Assembly (NCBI GenBank): GCA_030867875.1
Contig: JAOWCC010000239.1
Coordinates: 372,001-436,000, forward strand
DNA from: Actinernus sp. WN-2022
Taxonomy: Eukaryota > Cnidaria > Anthozoa > Actiniaria > Actinernidae
Length of the DNA stretch: 64,000 bases
Reading direction: 5' to 3'
How positions within the stretch are numbered: the stretch's first letter is position 1; each line of letters starts with the position of its first letter. Of this stretch, positions 16,008-28,548 are shown piece by piece. A program made the translations under genes and the position numbers. The notes under the pieces were generated by a model that had not been told where the DNA came from, ran no database searches, and saw only the letters and a list, made by a program, of their open reading frames with translations.

Positions 16008-17593
16008 TCATTCTCTGAAGTGAATCTCCACATTCTGAATTGAGCAATGCGAAAACATGCTGCCAACTTTGACATTTCTCTCCGTTTGGTTGGACGTTTT
16101 GCTCTGGTTCATCAGAGTGGTGAACACACTTGGTTGTTGAACTACACTAACGACTTGGGTTGGATGTGACTGTGTTTGACTGGTGGCACTGCCAAGAGCC
16201 ACGGACAAAACATCACTGCACTGAAGGAGACTATCCGAACTTGGTCGGCTATGGTAGCTCTTGAGGCTTGACTCATTTCGATGGCCTGAAATGGCCATTA
16301 TCTGCCGGTCTGCCAGCCCTGCTTCCGACCACATCGTAATTGCTGTGGCTCTAACTGAATGGTTAGTGTAGATTTGGGACAGGCCTGAATGCATACTGAT
16401 CTCTTTCATCATACTAGCCAGTTTCTTTACGCCGAGTGGTCGGTTATCATACCAAACACTGTCATCTGCCTCTGGAGTCCAGTTTCGCTTCGGGTACTGG
16501 AACAGGGCTTCGCAATCGGGATGAAGCTTTGAAAGGTATTTTTCAAGGGATGTATAGCCATCTGTAGCAGGAGGAGTTTTGTACATCCGGCCATGCTTTT
16601 CAAAGCTCTGAATATCGGCGATGCCGCCCGGGTGATTCTTGGTGGACTCTTCGTGAGACAAATGGACGCCCGCTCGAATCGGTGTTAGGCAAAGCTTGTT
16701 TTCTTTAAACTTCGCTGGCCTTCTCTACCTCGGCGGCACCAGTAAAGGGATGTGTGAGTGTTGTGCCTGATTTTAACTTTTCCAGGTCTTCTTTTTCTAT
16801 CGCTGGCTTTTGTTTCACGTTTTCTTTGCATTGCCTTCCTGCTTGAGCTGCTTGATTTTTGCATCCAGCATCTTATTAGAGCCGGCGAAGGCTGGATTTT
16901 TTGATATTTTTATTCCCCTGTTCAGAGGAGGGCCATTAAGATATCTCTCGACTGCATATCGTAGTGCCAAAAGTGTTGAGCGTCCGTAGTTTTCGCCTTT
17001 TTTATTTCTTGCCTCTGCATACAATTGGCGCAAGGTCATGTCAAGCTCATTGTCGTCCATCTCCTCTAATTTTCTGTTGTATCCTCTCTCCTTGCACCAT
17101 TCTGAAAAAAATATATATATATTACAATTCATGCCATTTTTTCTTAAAGGTGACGCAGCTTTATCTTTTTGTAGCTCGAATTTCATGCAAATATTGAGTA
17201 TTCAACAGTGTAAAACTGTTACAGTGCATGTATCAAAGCGACCAAAAAGCCATTTTAGCAATTTAATTTGTAGTTTGTTTTGTGTAGCTTTTCTAGCTTG
17301 AACGTTGCTTGAGTGTAGCATTTCTAGCTTTAATTTTATCTCAAAGACACTAACCTTCCACAACAGAAATTCCCCATTTCGTGGCATATTTCGTCCTGAG
17401 TTTGAACGCTCTCGATAATTTCATTGAGATCTTCCGTCTCCAGCTCAGCAAACCTACTTTTCTTATTCGCCGATGCCTCAATATTGCCGTCATCTTTCTC
17501 TAAACCACCTTCAGAAGTTACAGTTTCTCCACATCCTTGAAGAAAGTCCATTTTCAGCTCAAAGTTTGGTAATTCGTCGTCTTGAAATTCCAT
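16008..17593 (-). pseudogene. Decayed Crypton-type tyrosine recombinase, copy 2 (different lineage)
   Basis: Exon 1 (17593-17355) begins MEFQDDELPNFELKM and contains KKSRFAELETEDLNEI; a frameshift precedes a piece reading TKYATKWGISVVE at the splice donor. Exon 2 starts at 17101 after TTTTTTCAG and continues in phase as EWCKERGYNRKLEEMDD, then GRSTLLALRYAVERYLNGP, the N-terminal SAM-like domain. Further frameshifts near 16820 and 16690 interrupt the middle, where CRRGREGQRSL supplies the first catalytic Arg. The last open piece (16661-16008) has NHSVRATAIT, ISGHRNESSLKSY, i.e. His-x-x-Arg, His-Arg and the Tyr. Its catalytic block differs clearly from copy 1, so the two are neighbours rather than a recent tandem duplicate. 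Confidence 0.8.
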
Positions 17594-17699
17594 TTTTTTA
17601 ACGCCGTCGAGGCTTCGGCTAACCCAAAACAACAAGTACATTTTTTGCTGTCTTTGGCCGCTTATAACAACACGGCTATCAGCCAATCAGAGCGCGCGT

Positions 17700-18295
17700 A
17701 CCATTTGGGTTATTTTATAAACTGATATCAGTCTCACTGTATACGTATCCCCATGGGTGTGGTGTATGCAAGCTCTCATAAGTGAGCAACTACTCCTGAT
17801 TCCAGCTCTGACTAGTTTAAATGAGCTCCTTTTCCTGATTCCCAGTGTGGTCGCTTATGAGAGCTTCAACTTACATATTAGTATGCAGTATTGGATCTAG
17901 GATGTGCCATTGTGGGATGTTTCCCGCTAAAACACATAAATATTGGCGCATGTTTCTCAATTGAGAGGGCCAATATGGTGTGCACTGAATTTCCACAGAC
18001 GACTGTAAAATACTAGCAAAAAGCTAAATTCTGAAAAGGGTAAAAATAAGAGGAATTACGATATTACAGTAGGAAACTGTTAATCGTATCTTCATTGATA
18101 GCGGTTCTTACAAGTTAAGGCTTATATGATTGTTGCGATTGCAAGGATCACTGGATTCTTTTGTTTGGTGTGAATCAAAGCGTAACTTACTGTGTTGAAC
18201 AAAAGCATCATGCAATGTTTTTTGGGGAGACCACGTCCACGGCCACGGGAAGCCCATGAAGGCCTAAGGTAACTTATTGTTTAACATGAGGGGGT
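17700..18295. other. Spacer, nothing recognised
   Basis: About 600 bp with no supported gene. Two imperfectly matching segments (near 17770 and 17825, CTCATAAGTGAGC / GCTTATGAGAGCTT) are inverted relative to each other. Confidence 0.4.
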
Positions 18296-18810
18296 TTAAT
18301 ATTCATGTTGCTTCCACACACTTCTCAATCTCACAGCAACATTGACATTCGTAGGCGTTTTGAAGCAAGTCCATCTTGCATTTATTTTCCCGCAACTACA
18401 CCTTGAAACATTAAAAAGAAAGGTTAATTTAACACTGATGACACTGGTGTAATCGGGGATATACACCTAAAGATCGCCATCGGCATAGCGGTCGGTTTCT
18501 GACTCTTTACTTTCAATTTTATAATCAGCAATAACTCACCAGCGTTCCCTTGGTTCGAGACCTTCCAACCGATTCTGGAGGTCTCTTCGTCTGTCCTCTG
18601 CCTTTCTTCTTTCCTGGCGATAGCTTTTAACCCATTCTTCATCGGCAATTGGCTCATCCGCGTAGGGGAGAGTTTGCCATCTTGTTGATCATTCGACCGT
18701 TCGCTCTCTTCGCCGGCAGATTCTTCTGCTTGAAGCTCATAGTTGATAAAATTTAGCTTGGAATTGTCCGATGAACAACTGTCTTCAGATTTGGAGCCTG
18801 ACAAAGACAT
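18296..18810 (-). pseudogene. P2X7-tail-like zinc module gene, decayed
   Basis: Exon 1 begins MSLSGSKSEDSC at 18810. After a frameshift within it, the other frame reads PYADEPIADEEWVKSYRQER and DRRRDLQNRLEGLEPRERW up to a donor at 18540 (G|GTGAGT). The next exon begins at 18401 after TTTCAAG, joins in phase to give WCSCGK, then after an indel CKMDLLQNAYECQCCCEIEKC. This Cys pattern matches the intracellular zinc module of the P2X7 receptor (P2RX7_C), which is common in transposon-linked genes of invertebrates. At least two indels make it non-functional. An intact exon of the same family is at 63310-63472. Confidence 0.65.
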
Positions 18811-20210
18811 TTTGTCAAAAAGTCCAGCAGAAAATTACAGAACTTGCAACGCAAATAAGAAAGAACGAACCAAAAGTATATGAGAGAAGCCTTTACCACG
18901 TGAGATGCTCCCTACTATGACGTAACTAGTTCCAGGCCCCACCAAGTCGCTAAGATGACAGTAAAAGTTCACAGCTCATCTTTGAAAAGCCGTAAAAAAA
19001 AATGCTTTAAAACCATTTTTTTTTCGGGAAGTTGCAAAGAGTACTTCTAAGTTTGATATGAAATCGTTATTTTTTTGGTATTATAGGCACTTTAATATTG
19101 ACAGCAACACAACGGCGATAAAGAAGGAGGAATAAAATACCTGGAAGGCACAGTCTTTCAGTGATCTATAATATGCACAGGAAAGGAGGGAGATGCAAGG
19201 CTAGGAGGAGGAATTATATGTCAGCAATTAAGGCTAGTTAACAGTTTTTCTTGAGCTAGTAGTGGGATTACATCGACACTGTAAATTGACTCGGGCTCTG
19301 ACAGATAAACAAAGCTTATTTGATCATATTCCTCAGCGTTGTACCAACCAGCCCTCCAGCCCGAATCGCCAATTTCATCCTTTGTCCAATGCACTTTATA
19401 TAGGTACCCACCTCAAAGTACGATTCGTACTCAAAATCATCCTGTTTGGTAATATTATCCAACTCTGTGAACTCTTGAATTGACACCAGAATTATCAGGC
19501 ATTCTATGAGGATTGCTGATAAAAGTTAGTGGAGGATCAAATAACTTGTGCAGGTCACTGACAGTTTCTATATTGGGTGGAATGGCAATACGTGATCGTT
19601 CTTTTATTTTAGTGGAATAGGTTCTGGGCCTTGTACCATGAGGCGGCAGCCCTAGAAGAGAATCCTCCACTTCCTTAGAAATGATAGATTTTGCAGCTCG
19701 GATGCAGCCTTTCATTTGTTTCTTCTGTTTGTGGAAAGCCAACTGTGAACGTCCATGTTGCAAAAGAAACAGTTGTAAAGAAAGTTCATATTTGGTGCCA
19801 CAAATGGACAAGTCATATGACTGCAGGACGTACTTCATTGTTGCAATCGAAAGTTTCTTTAACTGTGATAACGATTCTGGAAGAGATGATATCAGTAAAG
19901 AAATACGTTATTCTTTGTGTACGAGGTTTGTAGTTTCTCAGCTGTAGGATGTCCGGTGTCCGCGGGGAACAGGATATCAGGACACGTGACTTGTCCCTTC
20001 GTGTGTACCGACCTTTACGTCTGCGAGCGGGCGAGGCGCGCGGCGTGATTTTTTTTTCACTTGTGTGGGTTGTTCTTTTATCTTTTGTTTTCCATATTGA
20101 TTGTCTTTGTTTTTTTTATGCAACGAGCTCCGCTATAAAGAGATACGAGGACGACAGTAACAAATCGCATACAAGTGTATCACAGGCAGCTTTAAGCAGA
20201 TAGTGAGCCA
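18811..20210. other. Gene-poor stretch, unassigned
   Basis: No supported gene. A 127-codon leftward open frame at 19455-19838 has no recognisable motif and no splice context I can defend. The stretch near 19960-20050 is markedly G+C-rich compared with its surroundings (GGACACGTGAC, CGAGCGGGCGAGGCGCGC), which may mark an inserted fragment. Confidence 0.4.
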
Positions 20211-20213
20211 TTA

Positions 20214-20316
20214 TGCACTAGTCTAAATAAACCCCCACCCCCCCTCCCCCTCCCACCCTGTCCCGGGTGTTGGGGGAGGAGGAGGAGGGGGGGGGGGGGT
20301 TACTTTGACTAGTGCA
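20214..20316. mobile_element. C-rich/G-rich foldback element with TTA target duplication
   Basis: Terminal inverted repeats begin TGCACTAGTC and end GACTAGTGCA, continuing inward through AAACCCCC / GGGGGGTTA. The trinucleotide TTA is present immediately on both sides (20211-20213 and 20317-20319), fitting a 3-bp target site duplication. The inner part is poly-C/poly-G rich with many runs of three or more G on the minus-to-plus fold. Confidence 0.75.
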
Positions 20317-20319
20317 TTA

Positions 20320-21719
20320 CCACCCCGCCCTAAAATCAAAAATGAATAAAATACCCTGTCTAGACAGTACAGTACAGGTGAAAATATTTATAGGTTTTAT
20401 GATAATTTTACTTGACACGCGCCATCAACAACATACGCGCCAAGTGCCAAGGCATTTCATACAATTCTTAGTAAGGGAGTCGGGACATGCCTTCAACGGT
20501 AATATAGTTGTTTTTCCCTGGTAACGCCGAGAAGATATGCCACATTCCCTCGTTGAATATACACAAAATGAGCACTTGATCAAGTCCAAATTCATATCGT
20601 GGATAGGGCGGGAAATACACGTGCAGACGTTACACGCAGTTCCTGTCACGCAATTCTTGAGATATCATTATATCACTGAAGGGATTTCATCTATTTCGGT
20701 GATACCACATTTGATTTCATGGATTATACACACATTTTGGTATTTTAACGGAACGAACAGAATATTATGCACAAGATTGAAACAAATTGAGTCCGTAACA
20801 AGGTAGTAACGACATCAGAATCAGCTTCCCGTTGCTGAATCTAAACGGTTCTAACTTGGCCAACTATTCGATGAGCATATATAATAAAGGGCTTCCAAGA
20901 AAACGAAACCATTAGGGTTTTTTTTATTATGAAAAGAAAACATCGTTTCTTTACAGAATAAAAACTAAAAACTTGAATAGATACGTGCATTTCTACTTGT
21001 CACTCATTCACCCCGCTACAGAGGCTCGCAAAATTCAGAGTGACTCGCCGGATTAGAAGCCATCGCACAGAATGAATGGACATATGTGATCACCAAGGGC
21101 TAATTTGCATACGAAAGTGATCACCCAAGCGCGCGGGTAATTCAAACATTAGATCAGATTTACAGAAGAATGGACGAAATTAGAGCGATGTATACCTCAT
21201 GTGGCCACTTTTTTCGGCACTCAAATTTAAAAAGTATTAGAATTGCCATCGGCAAAAGTGAGATAGGGAATCAAAGAAGCATGTTACAATTTATTACGGC
21301 GGTTAAAGCACGCTATGTAGTATCGGTTTTACCTCAAATATTGGCTAAATTTGACTAAATTTTGACTGAAGCCAAAGTTTGGGATGTTATTTCTCAGTCT
21401 GAAATAAAAAATGTTTACAATTGCCAGCTGCAAATAGAAGATGTTTCTCTATATTCAGTAAAAACTTGAGAATCGTCTTTAAATTTGCGTCCAAAGTTGT
21501 ATCGGTTTTGACTTTTTTCCGGTAATGAATATAGTTTCATTGCTATTCAACAACAATGGTGAAGTCCGTACGCGCTGAGTGCTAAGCTCCGCCTCCTGTG
21601 GCTGCAACAAGTCCCAATGGACTTCATATGTACAATTGTCAGGTCAAATCAAGCGGCAAATTCAAATTTGACGTGTGAATTTGGATGTGCTGGTATCCCA
21701 GTAAAATTGGATCCATAAA
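20320..21719. other. Gene-poor stretch, unassigned
   Basis: About 1.4 kb with short open frames only and no recognised domain; local composition is ordinary. Nothing supportable seen. Confidence 0.4.
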
Positions 21720-22195
21720 CTCTTGCCGAACATTAGCGGGACGGCTCTTAAAACATTTTTATTAACGCCGCTTGTGGTTTTAAAGTCAGTTGTAATAAAC
21801 AGATAGACGGTGTATCGATCGATGTGTGATATCAAGGTAAAGTTTTGCCGAGCACTAGCAGGACGGCTCTTGAAAAGTTTATTTATTAAACGGTGCTTCT
21901 GGTTTTAAAGTGAGTTTTAACACAGAAGGCTGTTCAAGTTTTAATAAACAGACAGACGTTGTATCTGGTTGTATTGATCGATGTCTGTGATGTCAAAATA
22001 AAGTTTTGCCGAGCATTAGCAGGACGGCTCTTGAAAAGTTTGTATTATTAAACGGCACTTCTAGTTTTATAGTCAATTTTATCACAGACGACAGTTCTTC
22101 AAAGTCGTAATAAACATGCAGACAGACGGTGTTATCAATGTGTGAAATCAAAGTAAAGTTTTGCCGAGTACTAGCAGGACAACCAAGTAAGTCAA
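21720..22195 (+). repeat. Degenerate 120-160-bp tandem repeat, 3-4 copies
   Basis: Copies start near 21720, 21842, 22003 and 22159 with TTGCCGAGCA(C/T)TAGCAGGAC and continue with GGCTCTTGAAAAGTTT, an ACGGTG(C/T)TTCT segment and a GACAGACGGTGT segment. They lead directly into the 3-kb satellite. Confidence 0.8.
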
Positions 22196-22204
22196 GTCGA
22201 ATCA

Positions 22205-25195
22205 AGCGTTTAACTTAGCATTCTTACCGAAACTTATTCTTTCACCAAGAGTTTTGAATTGAGCGGCGATTGTTTAACTTAACGTTCTGTTAGTTATCTT
22301 ACCGAAACTTATTCTTACACCAAGAGTTTTGAATTGAGCGTCGATAGTTTAACTAAGCGTTCTGTTAGCGTTCTTCCCGAAACTTATTCTTTCACCAAGA
22401 GTTTTCAATTGGGCGCCGATTGTTTAACTTAGCGTTCTGTTAGCGTTCTCTTTCACCAAGAGTTTTGAATTGAGCGGCGCCGATTGTTTAACTTAGCGTT
22501 CTGTTAGCGTTCTTCCCGAAACTGATTCTTACACCAAGAGTTTTGAATTGAGCGCCGATTGTTTAACTATAAGCGTTCTGTTAGCGTTCTTCCCGAAACT
22601 GATTCTTACACCAAGAGTTTTGAAATGAGCGCCGATTGTTTAACTTAGCGTTCTGTTAGCGTTCTTCCCGTATCTGATTCTTACACCAAGAGTTTTGAAT
22701 TGAGCGCCGATTGTTTAACTTTAAGCGTTCTGTTAGCGTTCTTCCCGTATCTGATTCTTACACCAAGAGTTTTGAATTGAACGGCGATTGTTTAACTCTT
22801 TGCGTTCTGTTAGCGTTCTTACCGAAACTGATTCTGATTAAATTGAGCGCTGATTGTTTAACTTAATTTACGTTCTGTTAGCGTTCTTCCGAAACTGATT
22901 CTTACACCAAGAGTTTTGAATTGAGCGCCGATTGTTTAACTTAGCGTTCTGTTAGCGTTCTCTTTCACCAAGAGTTTTGAATTGAGTGCCGATAGTTTAA
23001 CTAAGCGTTCTGTTAGCGTTCTTCCCGAAACTTATTCTTACACCAAGAGTTTTGAATTGAGCGTCGATAGTTTAACTAAGCGTTCTGTTAGCGTTCTCCC
23101 GAAACTTATTCTTACACCAAGAGTTTTGAATTGAGTTTTGAATTGAGGGCCGATTGTTTAACTTAGCGTTCTGTTAGCGTTCTTTACCGAAACTTATTCT
23201 TACACCAAGAGTTTTGAATTAAGCGCTGATTGTTTAATTTAGCGTTCTGTTAGCGTTCTCTTTTACCAAGAGTTTTGAATTGAGCGCCGATTGTTTAACT
23301 TAGCGTTCTGTTAGCGTTCTTACCGAAACTGCATGATTCTTACACCAAGAGTTTTGAATTGAGCGCCGATTGTTTAACTTAGCGTTCTGTTAGCGTTCTT
23401 ACCGAAAATGATTCTTACACCAAGAGTTTTGAATTGAGCGGCGATTGTTTAACTTAGCGTTCTGTTGCCGTTCTCTTTCACCAAGAGTTTTGAATTCAGC
23501 GCCGATTGTTTAACTTAGCGTTCTGTTAGCGTTAATTCTTACCGAAACTGATTCTTACACCAAGAGTTTTGAATTGAGCGCCGATTGTTTAACTTAGCGT
23601 TCTGTTAGCGTTCTTCCCGTATCTGATTCTTACACCAAGAGTTTTGAATTGAACGGCGATTGTTTAACTCTTTGCGTTCTGTTAGCGTTCTTACCGAAAC
23701 TGATTCTGATTAAATTGAGCGCTGATTGTTTAACTTAATTTACGTTCTGTTAGCGTTCTTCCGAAACTGATTCTTACACCAAGAGTTTTGAATTGAGCGC
23801 CGATTGTTTAACTTAGCGTTCTGTTAGCGTTCTCTTTCACCAAGAGTTTTGAATTGAGTGCCGATAGTTTAACTAAGCGTTCTGTTAGCGTTCTTCCCGA
23901 AACTTATTCTTACACCAAGAGTTTTGAATTGAGCGTCGATAGTTTAACTAAGCGTTCTGTTAGCGTTCTTCCCGAAACTTATTCTTACACCAAGAGTTTT
24001 GAATTGAGTTTTGAATTGAGGGCCGTTTGTTTAACTTAGCGTTCTGTTAGCGTTCTTTACCGAAACTTATTCTTACACCAAGAGTTTTGAATTAAGCGCT
24101 GATTGTTTAATTTAGCGTTCTGTTAGCGTTCTCTTTTACCAAGAGTTTTGAATTGAGCGCCGATTGTTTAACTTAGCGTTCTGTTAGCGTTCTTACCGAA
24201 ACTGATTCTTACACCAAGAGTTTTGAATTGAGCGCCGATTGTTTAACTTAGCGTTCTGTTAGCGTTCTTACCGAAAATGATTCTTACACCAAGAGTTTTG
24301 AATTGAGCGGCGATTGTTTACTTAGCGTTCTGTTGCCGTTCTCTTTCACCAAGAGTTTTGAATTCAGCGCCGATTGTTTAACTTAGCGTTCTGTTAGCGT
24401 TAATTCTTACCGAAACTGATTCTTACACCAAGAGTTTTGAATTGAGCGCCGATTGTTTAACTTAGCGTTCTGTTAGCGTTCTTTACCGAAACTTATTCTT
24501 ACACCAAGAGTTTTGAATTGAGCGCCGATTGTTTAATTTAGCGTTATGTTAGCGTTCTCTTTTACCAAGAGTTTTAAATTGAGCGCCGATTGTTTAACTT
24601 AGCGTTCTGTTAGCGTTCTTACCGAAACTGTTCTTCCCGTATCTGATTCTTACACCAAGAGTTTTGAATTGAGCGCCAATTGTTTAACTTTAAGCGTTCT
24701 GTTAGCGTTCTTCCCGTATCTGATTCTTACACCAAGAGTTTTGAATTGAGCGCCGATTGTTTAACTTAGCGTTCTGTTAGCGCGTTCTTACCGAAAATGA
24801 TTCTTACACCAAGAGTTTTGAATTGAGCGGCGATTGTTTAACTTTAAGCGTTCTGTTAGCGTTCTTCCCGTATCTGATTCTTACACCAAGAGTTTTGAAT
24901 CGAGGGCCGATTGTTTAACTTAGCGTTCTGTTAGCGTTCTTTACCAAAACTTATTCTTACACCAAGAGTTTTGAATTGAGCGTCGATAGTTTAACTAAGC
25001 GTTCTGTTAGCGTTCTTCCCGAAACTTATTCTTTCACCAAGAGTTTTGAATTAAGCGCCGATTGTTTAACTTAGCGTTCTGTTAGCGTTCTTCCCGAAAC
25101 TTATTCTTACACCAAGAGTTTTGAATTGAGCGCCGATTGTTTAACTTTAAGCGTTCTGTTAGCGTTCTTCCCGAAACTGATTCTTACACCAAGAG
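22205..25195 (+). repeat. 3-kb satellite of about 75-bp monomers
   Basis: About 40 head-to-tail monomers built from CACCAAGAGTTTTGAATTGA, GCGCCGATTGTTTAACTTAG, CGTTCTGTTAGCGTTCTT and a CCCGAAACTGATTCTTA part. Two lengths alternate irregularly: about 75 bp, and about 60 bp where the CCGAAACTGATTCTTACA part is missing. A higher-order unit of about 872 bp is duplicated: the variant with GAACGGCGATTGTTTAACTC occurs at 22781 and again at 23653 with the same neighbours on both sides. Open frames across it are repeat artefacts. Confidence 0.95.
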
Positions 25196-26756
25196 TTATC
25201 AAAGTTATCAAAGCTGCTATGCCCCTTAAGCTTTCTAACGATTACGTTCAAATCGTATCACAAGCAAGTTTGAACACAGATTCCACATGCTCTAAGATTG
25301 AAAGTTCAGATCAAAATGAAACTCACGGTCGATAAGCTTTTATGTGGATTAAGTAATGATACTACTTTTATTGATAACTCTCTGGAGAATTTGTGTACAA
25401 GTTTTATCTATCAATCAACGTGAGATTGACAGGTTTGGCTTTGTGTTGAAGTGACGTAAATAACTTCACGTGACTGCTTGGACCAATCAAAAATCGTTTT
25501 TCACGGTCTATTGTGTAAGGGCAGCTCATTTGAATATGTCCATGAAACAAAGGTCATTCTGCGCGATGCCGTATTTAAAGCGTAGCGTAGTTTGAAATCC
25601 TCTATATATCATATTCAAAGAAAATTCATTGTCTTTGATCCAATCAAACAATTTTAAACGAAGATACTGCCATAAACTATGAGAACCTATTTTTCAGCTT
25701 TGACTCCGTCAAACTCGACAATAATTCAGTCACTTTAGACATCTGCATATCGGGTGATGGACTTGGTCACCCTTCAAAACTAAAATAATATTGAAAATGA
25801 ATGTGCATTCGAATTCTTAAAGCAATTATTGGCAGAAAATCTGTGAAGTTCACCGTATTTTCGATTTTAATCGGAAAAAAATCGCCGTGTCACCATATCG
25901 TCGTTTGTTTAATAACTGAACATATTGCGGATTTTGAGAGTGCGTACTCTCTAACCCAGCATTAACTTTACAGAGATTTTTTTTACCAGATGCAAAGATC
26001 TATTGTAAGTCAATCTAGAAATATTTCTAAATTCAAAGAAAAGAAGGCCGCAACTCTGCAAACGGCCATTGCCAGACAGCATTTATCGGGTTTTAAAAAG
26101 ACCTATTAAAGTAGCGTTAAATAAAAATTCGACAGAAGCGACAAAATATAAATAAAATTAGTTGATTTTGGTTTTAATATGCTGACGGGACTTAGTACTA
26201 AAGCAGGTACAAAATATTATCTTTCTACTTAAAATCATTTGCGATTGCGACATGTTACAACATAAGGTATATTTTGCTCTGATTTTGAGCATTTCAGGGG
26301 GTCAAACAGTTTGATTGTCATATCTCAAAGGCCTTTTACATTTCAGCCAAAATATTTCACATGGGACATTAGCTAGTTAAGATATAAATGTGTGCCAAGT
26401 TTAAAGGAAATCGGAGAGGTGCACTGTAGACTCGTCTGCATGGTTTTCACATGGATCCTCTCTTAAGTTCCGAGGCGCTATTCATCTGATTCTGAATCAC
26501 CACTTTCTGCTACAAACCACACTGGACGTTCCCTTTCGCCACATTTCGTCCACAAGGGCACTCTTGCACTGAAAAATGAAGGCACAACTTGTCCACTGCA
26601 CTGGAGGTCCGCCATGTTTGTTACGTAGTCACGTGACTAAGCGAACCAATCCGATTGGTTTCTATTTTTTTACATAAGGTCTAAAAATAGATTTGCAAAC
26701 ATTCACGTTGGAACAGACCCATGTATTGGAGATCGGCTCTCTTAGTTATCCTCTCT
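25196..26756. other. Gene-poor stretch; end carries a dispersed repeat fragment
   Basis: No gene supported. The last 100 bp (from about 26663, TCTAAAAATAGATTT to TTAGTTATCCTCTCTTG) recur at 39722-39797 in the same orientation, so they belong to a dispersed repeat. A segment near 26430 (CATGGTTTTCACATGGAT) recurs near 35004. Confidence 0.55.
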
Positions 26757-27290
26757 TGCTTTGACTAAACAGCATAGTCCAGCACTTTTCCAGTTTCAGT
26801 GGAAATAACGAAGCCAACACCATGATTAGAGGTGAAGCCACGTTTGGCCCATGTTCCATCAAAGCTTATTGTAGTAGAACTTAGCCCATTCTCATAAACA
26901 TCAACCTCAGTAGCCTGGTGCTCTTTCACTTCCTTTTGGTTGGTTGCAAGTTATTCTTTTACAGCAACAAGGTGTTGTTCGTACAGGTGCTGATCATGTG
27001 CCGCCCAGGCATTTGGTGCAACTGGAGGTGGCATATCCAGTCCTTCGCGTCCAATGCCAACCTCATTAGCTGCAAAAAAACAGCTCTCCTGTTTATGTCC
27101 CTTCTCTGTAAAGTTCTGTCAGAGAATGTTTTCCTGTAGTGAAAAATTCATTCATCTCACAGCCATCACATTCCACAAAGAGACTACTGCAGAGTCCAAA
27201 GCACTTGGTTGAATCCTCTACAATTGAAACAGTCCCTATGAGATTTAGGAGGAAAAAGGTATCAATTATCAGATGATGCATAGTTAAGTT
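26757..27290 (-). pseudogene. Mutator-like transposase, N-terminal half, decayed
   Basis: Leftward reading gives a zinc-ribbon-like piece (CSSLFVECDGCEMNEFFTT), then after a frameshift NEVGIGREGLDMPPP, APNAWAAHDQHLYEQHL, and finally the start of the catalytic domain, TISFDGTWAKRGFTSNHGVG and GFVISTETGKVLDYAV. The Asp of SFDGTW is the expected first catalytic residue of the Mutator-like (MULE) transposase domain common in invertebrate genomes. In-frame stops near 26960 and at the end, plus one frameshift, show decay. The remainder of the catalytic domain is absent here. Confidence 0.7.
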
Positions 27291-27808
27291 ATATTTATAC
27301 TGCAGATTTAAAGCATAGATTTTCGGCCGACTGCATGCAAAACAACTACCTGTATGATATAACTTAGACTTAGTTAATAATTAGTCTTCAATAGTTACAC
27401 TCACTACAGTGGAACCTCGATATAACGATACCCGATGTAACGATAATCCCGATTTAACGATCAACATTTTTCAGCCCGGCAAACGTTACAGTAAATGTAT
27501 GTGACATTCACCCGATTTAACGATATCGGATATAACGATATTCTCGATATAACGATCATAATCTAGCGGCCCAAACGTGAAAATGAACTCGATATAACGA
27601 CAAAATCAATTATGGTGCTACTAAAATGGAATGCCAAGCATTTCAACGGATGTGATACTGTATTCACTTAATCCAGTTTAGTTTCATTGTTTTCCAAGAC
27701 TGCTATGTTTCTGTCAACAGTTTACATGACTGGTAGGGATTACATGACTGGTATTGATCTATACAGTCGTTTTGTCCTCTTTATCTTTTATCAGCTCAGT
27801 TAACTTCC

Positions 27809-28270
27809 TTATTTTGGACGGTTTCTTGTGATGAAACTATACGTCGCAGGGATTTCTAAGCCAATGCCTTTGTTCCTTCGCTTTCCAGTCGCTCTCACTG
27901 AGATCTTCCCTCCATGCTTCAAGAATAAATGAAATACTCGTGACAAAGTCAAAGGTACATGCCCCACGATCTGTTGCGTTCTTTTCTTCCCTTGCTCACG
28001 TTTAACTGCAACTGCATGCGTATCGTGTGGATTTTCGGTTCGTGCTACGATAAATAATAAGAGACAAAGTGTTACACACAACATACTTTCGCATACGCCC
28101 AAGCCGATATCACTCTTGAATCTGGCCAGTAGATCGCCCTAGGATGTCTCACGAAAAACAGCAGAACCTACCTCACAGTCAAGAACTTCACCAATAGCTG
28201 CATCCCATATTTCCTTGTAAGCGTGATACCCTCGAATACACGATCGGAAGGAATATGTAGTTGTATCCAT
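27809..28270 (-). pseudogene. HIRAN-domain gene nested in the Tigger element
   Basis: Exon 1 (28270-28172) encodes MDTTTYSFRSCIRGYHAYKE then IWDAAIGEVLDCE, with donor GAG|GTAGGT. Exon 2 (28044-27809, after TATCGTAG) encodes NPHDTHAVAVKRE, QQIVGHVPLTLSRVFHLFLK, GGKISVRATGKR and GIGLEIPATYSF. The NPHDxxAVAV and VGHVP blocks are the hallmark of the HIRAN domain, which binds DNA 3' ends in HLTF-like proteins. The simple splice leaves a one-base phase mismatch, so either the junction is different or the copy is damaged. Stand-alone HIRAN genes are common in cnidarians; here it sits inside a transposon, divergent from the transposase. Confidence 0.65.
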
Positions 28271-28548
28271 GACTCGAAGTAACAGCAGAAAACTAGAAAA
28301 TGGTTTTGACAGAGTGCTAACGGGATAAGCTGAGAGTAGGCCAATCGGATATCTACAAAAGGCCCACCCTAGACTGAGCGGTGCCAAATGTCAATCAGAT
28401 GTCAATCATTTGGGCAATTAATCCCTTTAATCCTATGGTCTCAAAGGAGGGTGCATTTCAGATCGATCACTATTTACACGTGCTTTACGTTCTGTATTCT
28501 GTAACATGTAATCTTCGATATTCAACCGCTGGAAGTTTATTGAGAGTG

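Noticed and set aside
19455..19838. 127-codon leftward open frame as a gene
   Set aside because: No recognisable motif, repeat or splice signal; left unassigned.
22205..25195. Array considered as CRISPR
   Set aside because: Units are contiguous with no unique spacers, and the setting is eukaryotic; it is a satellite.
23854..25335. Open frames in the satellite
   Set aside because: Translation simply repeats the monomer; no start or splice context.
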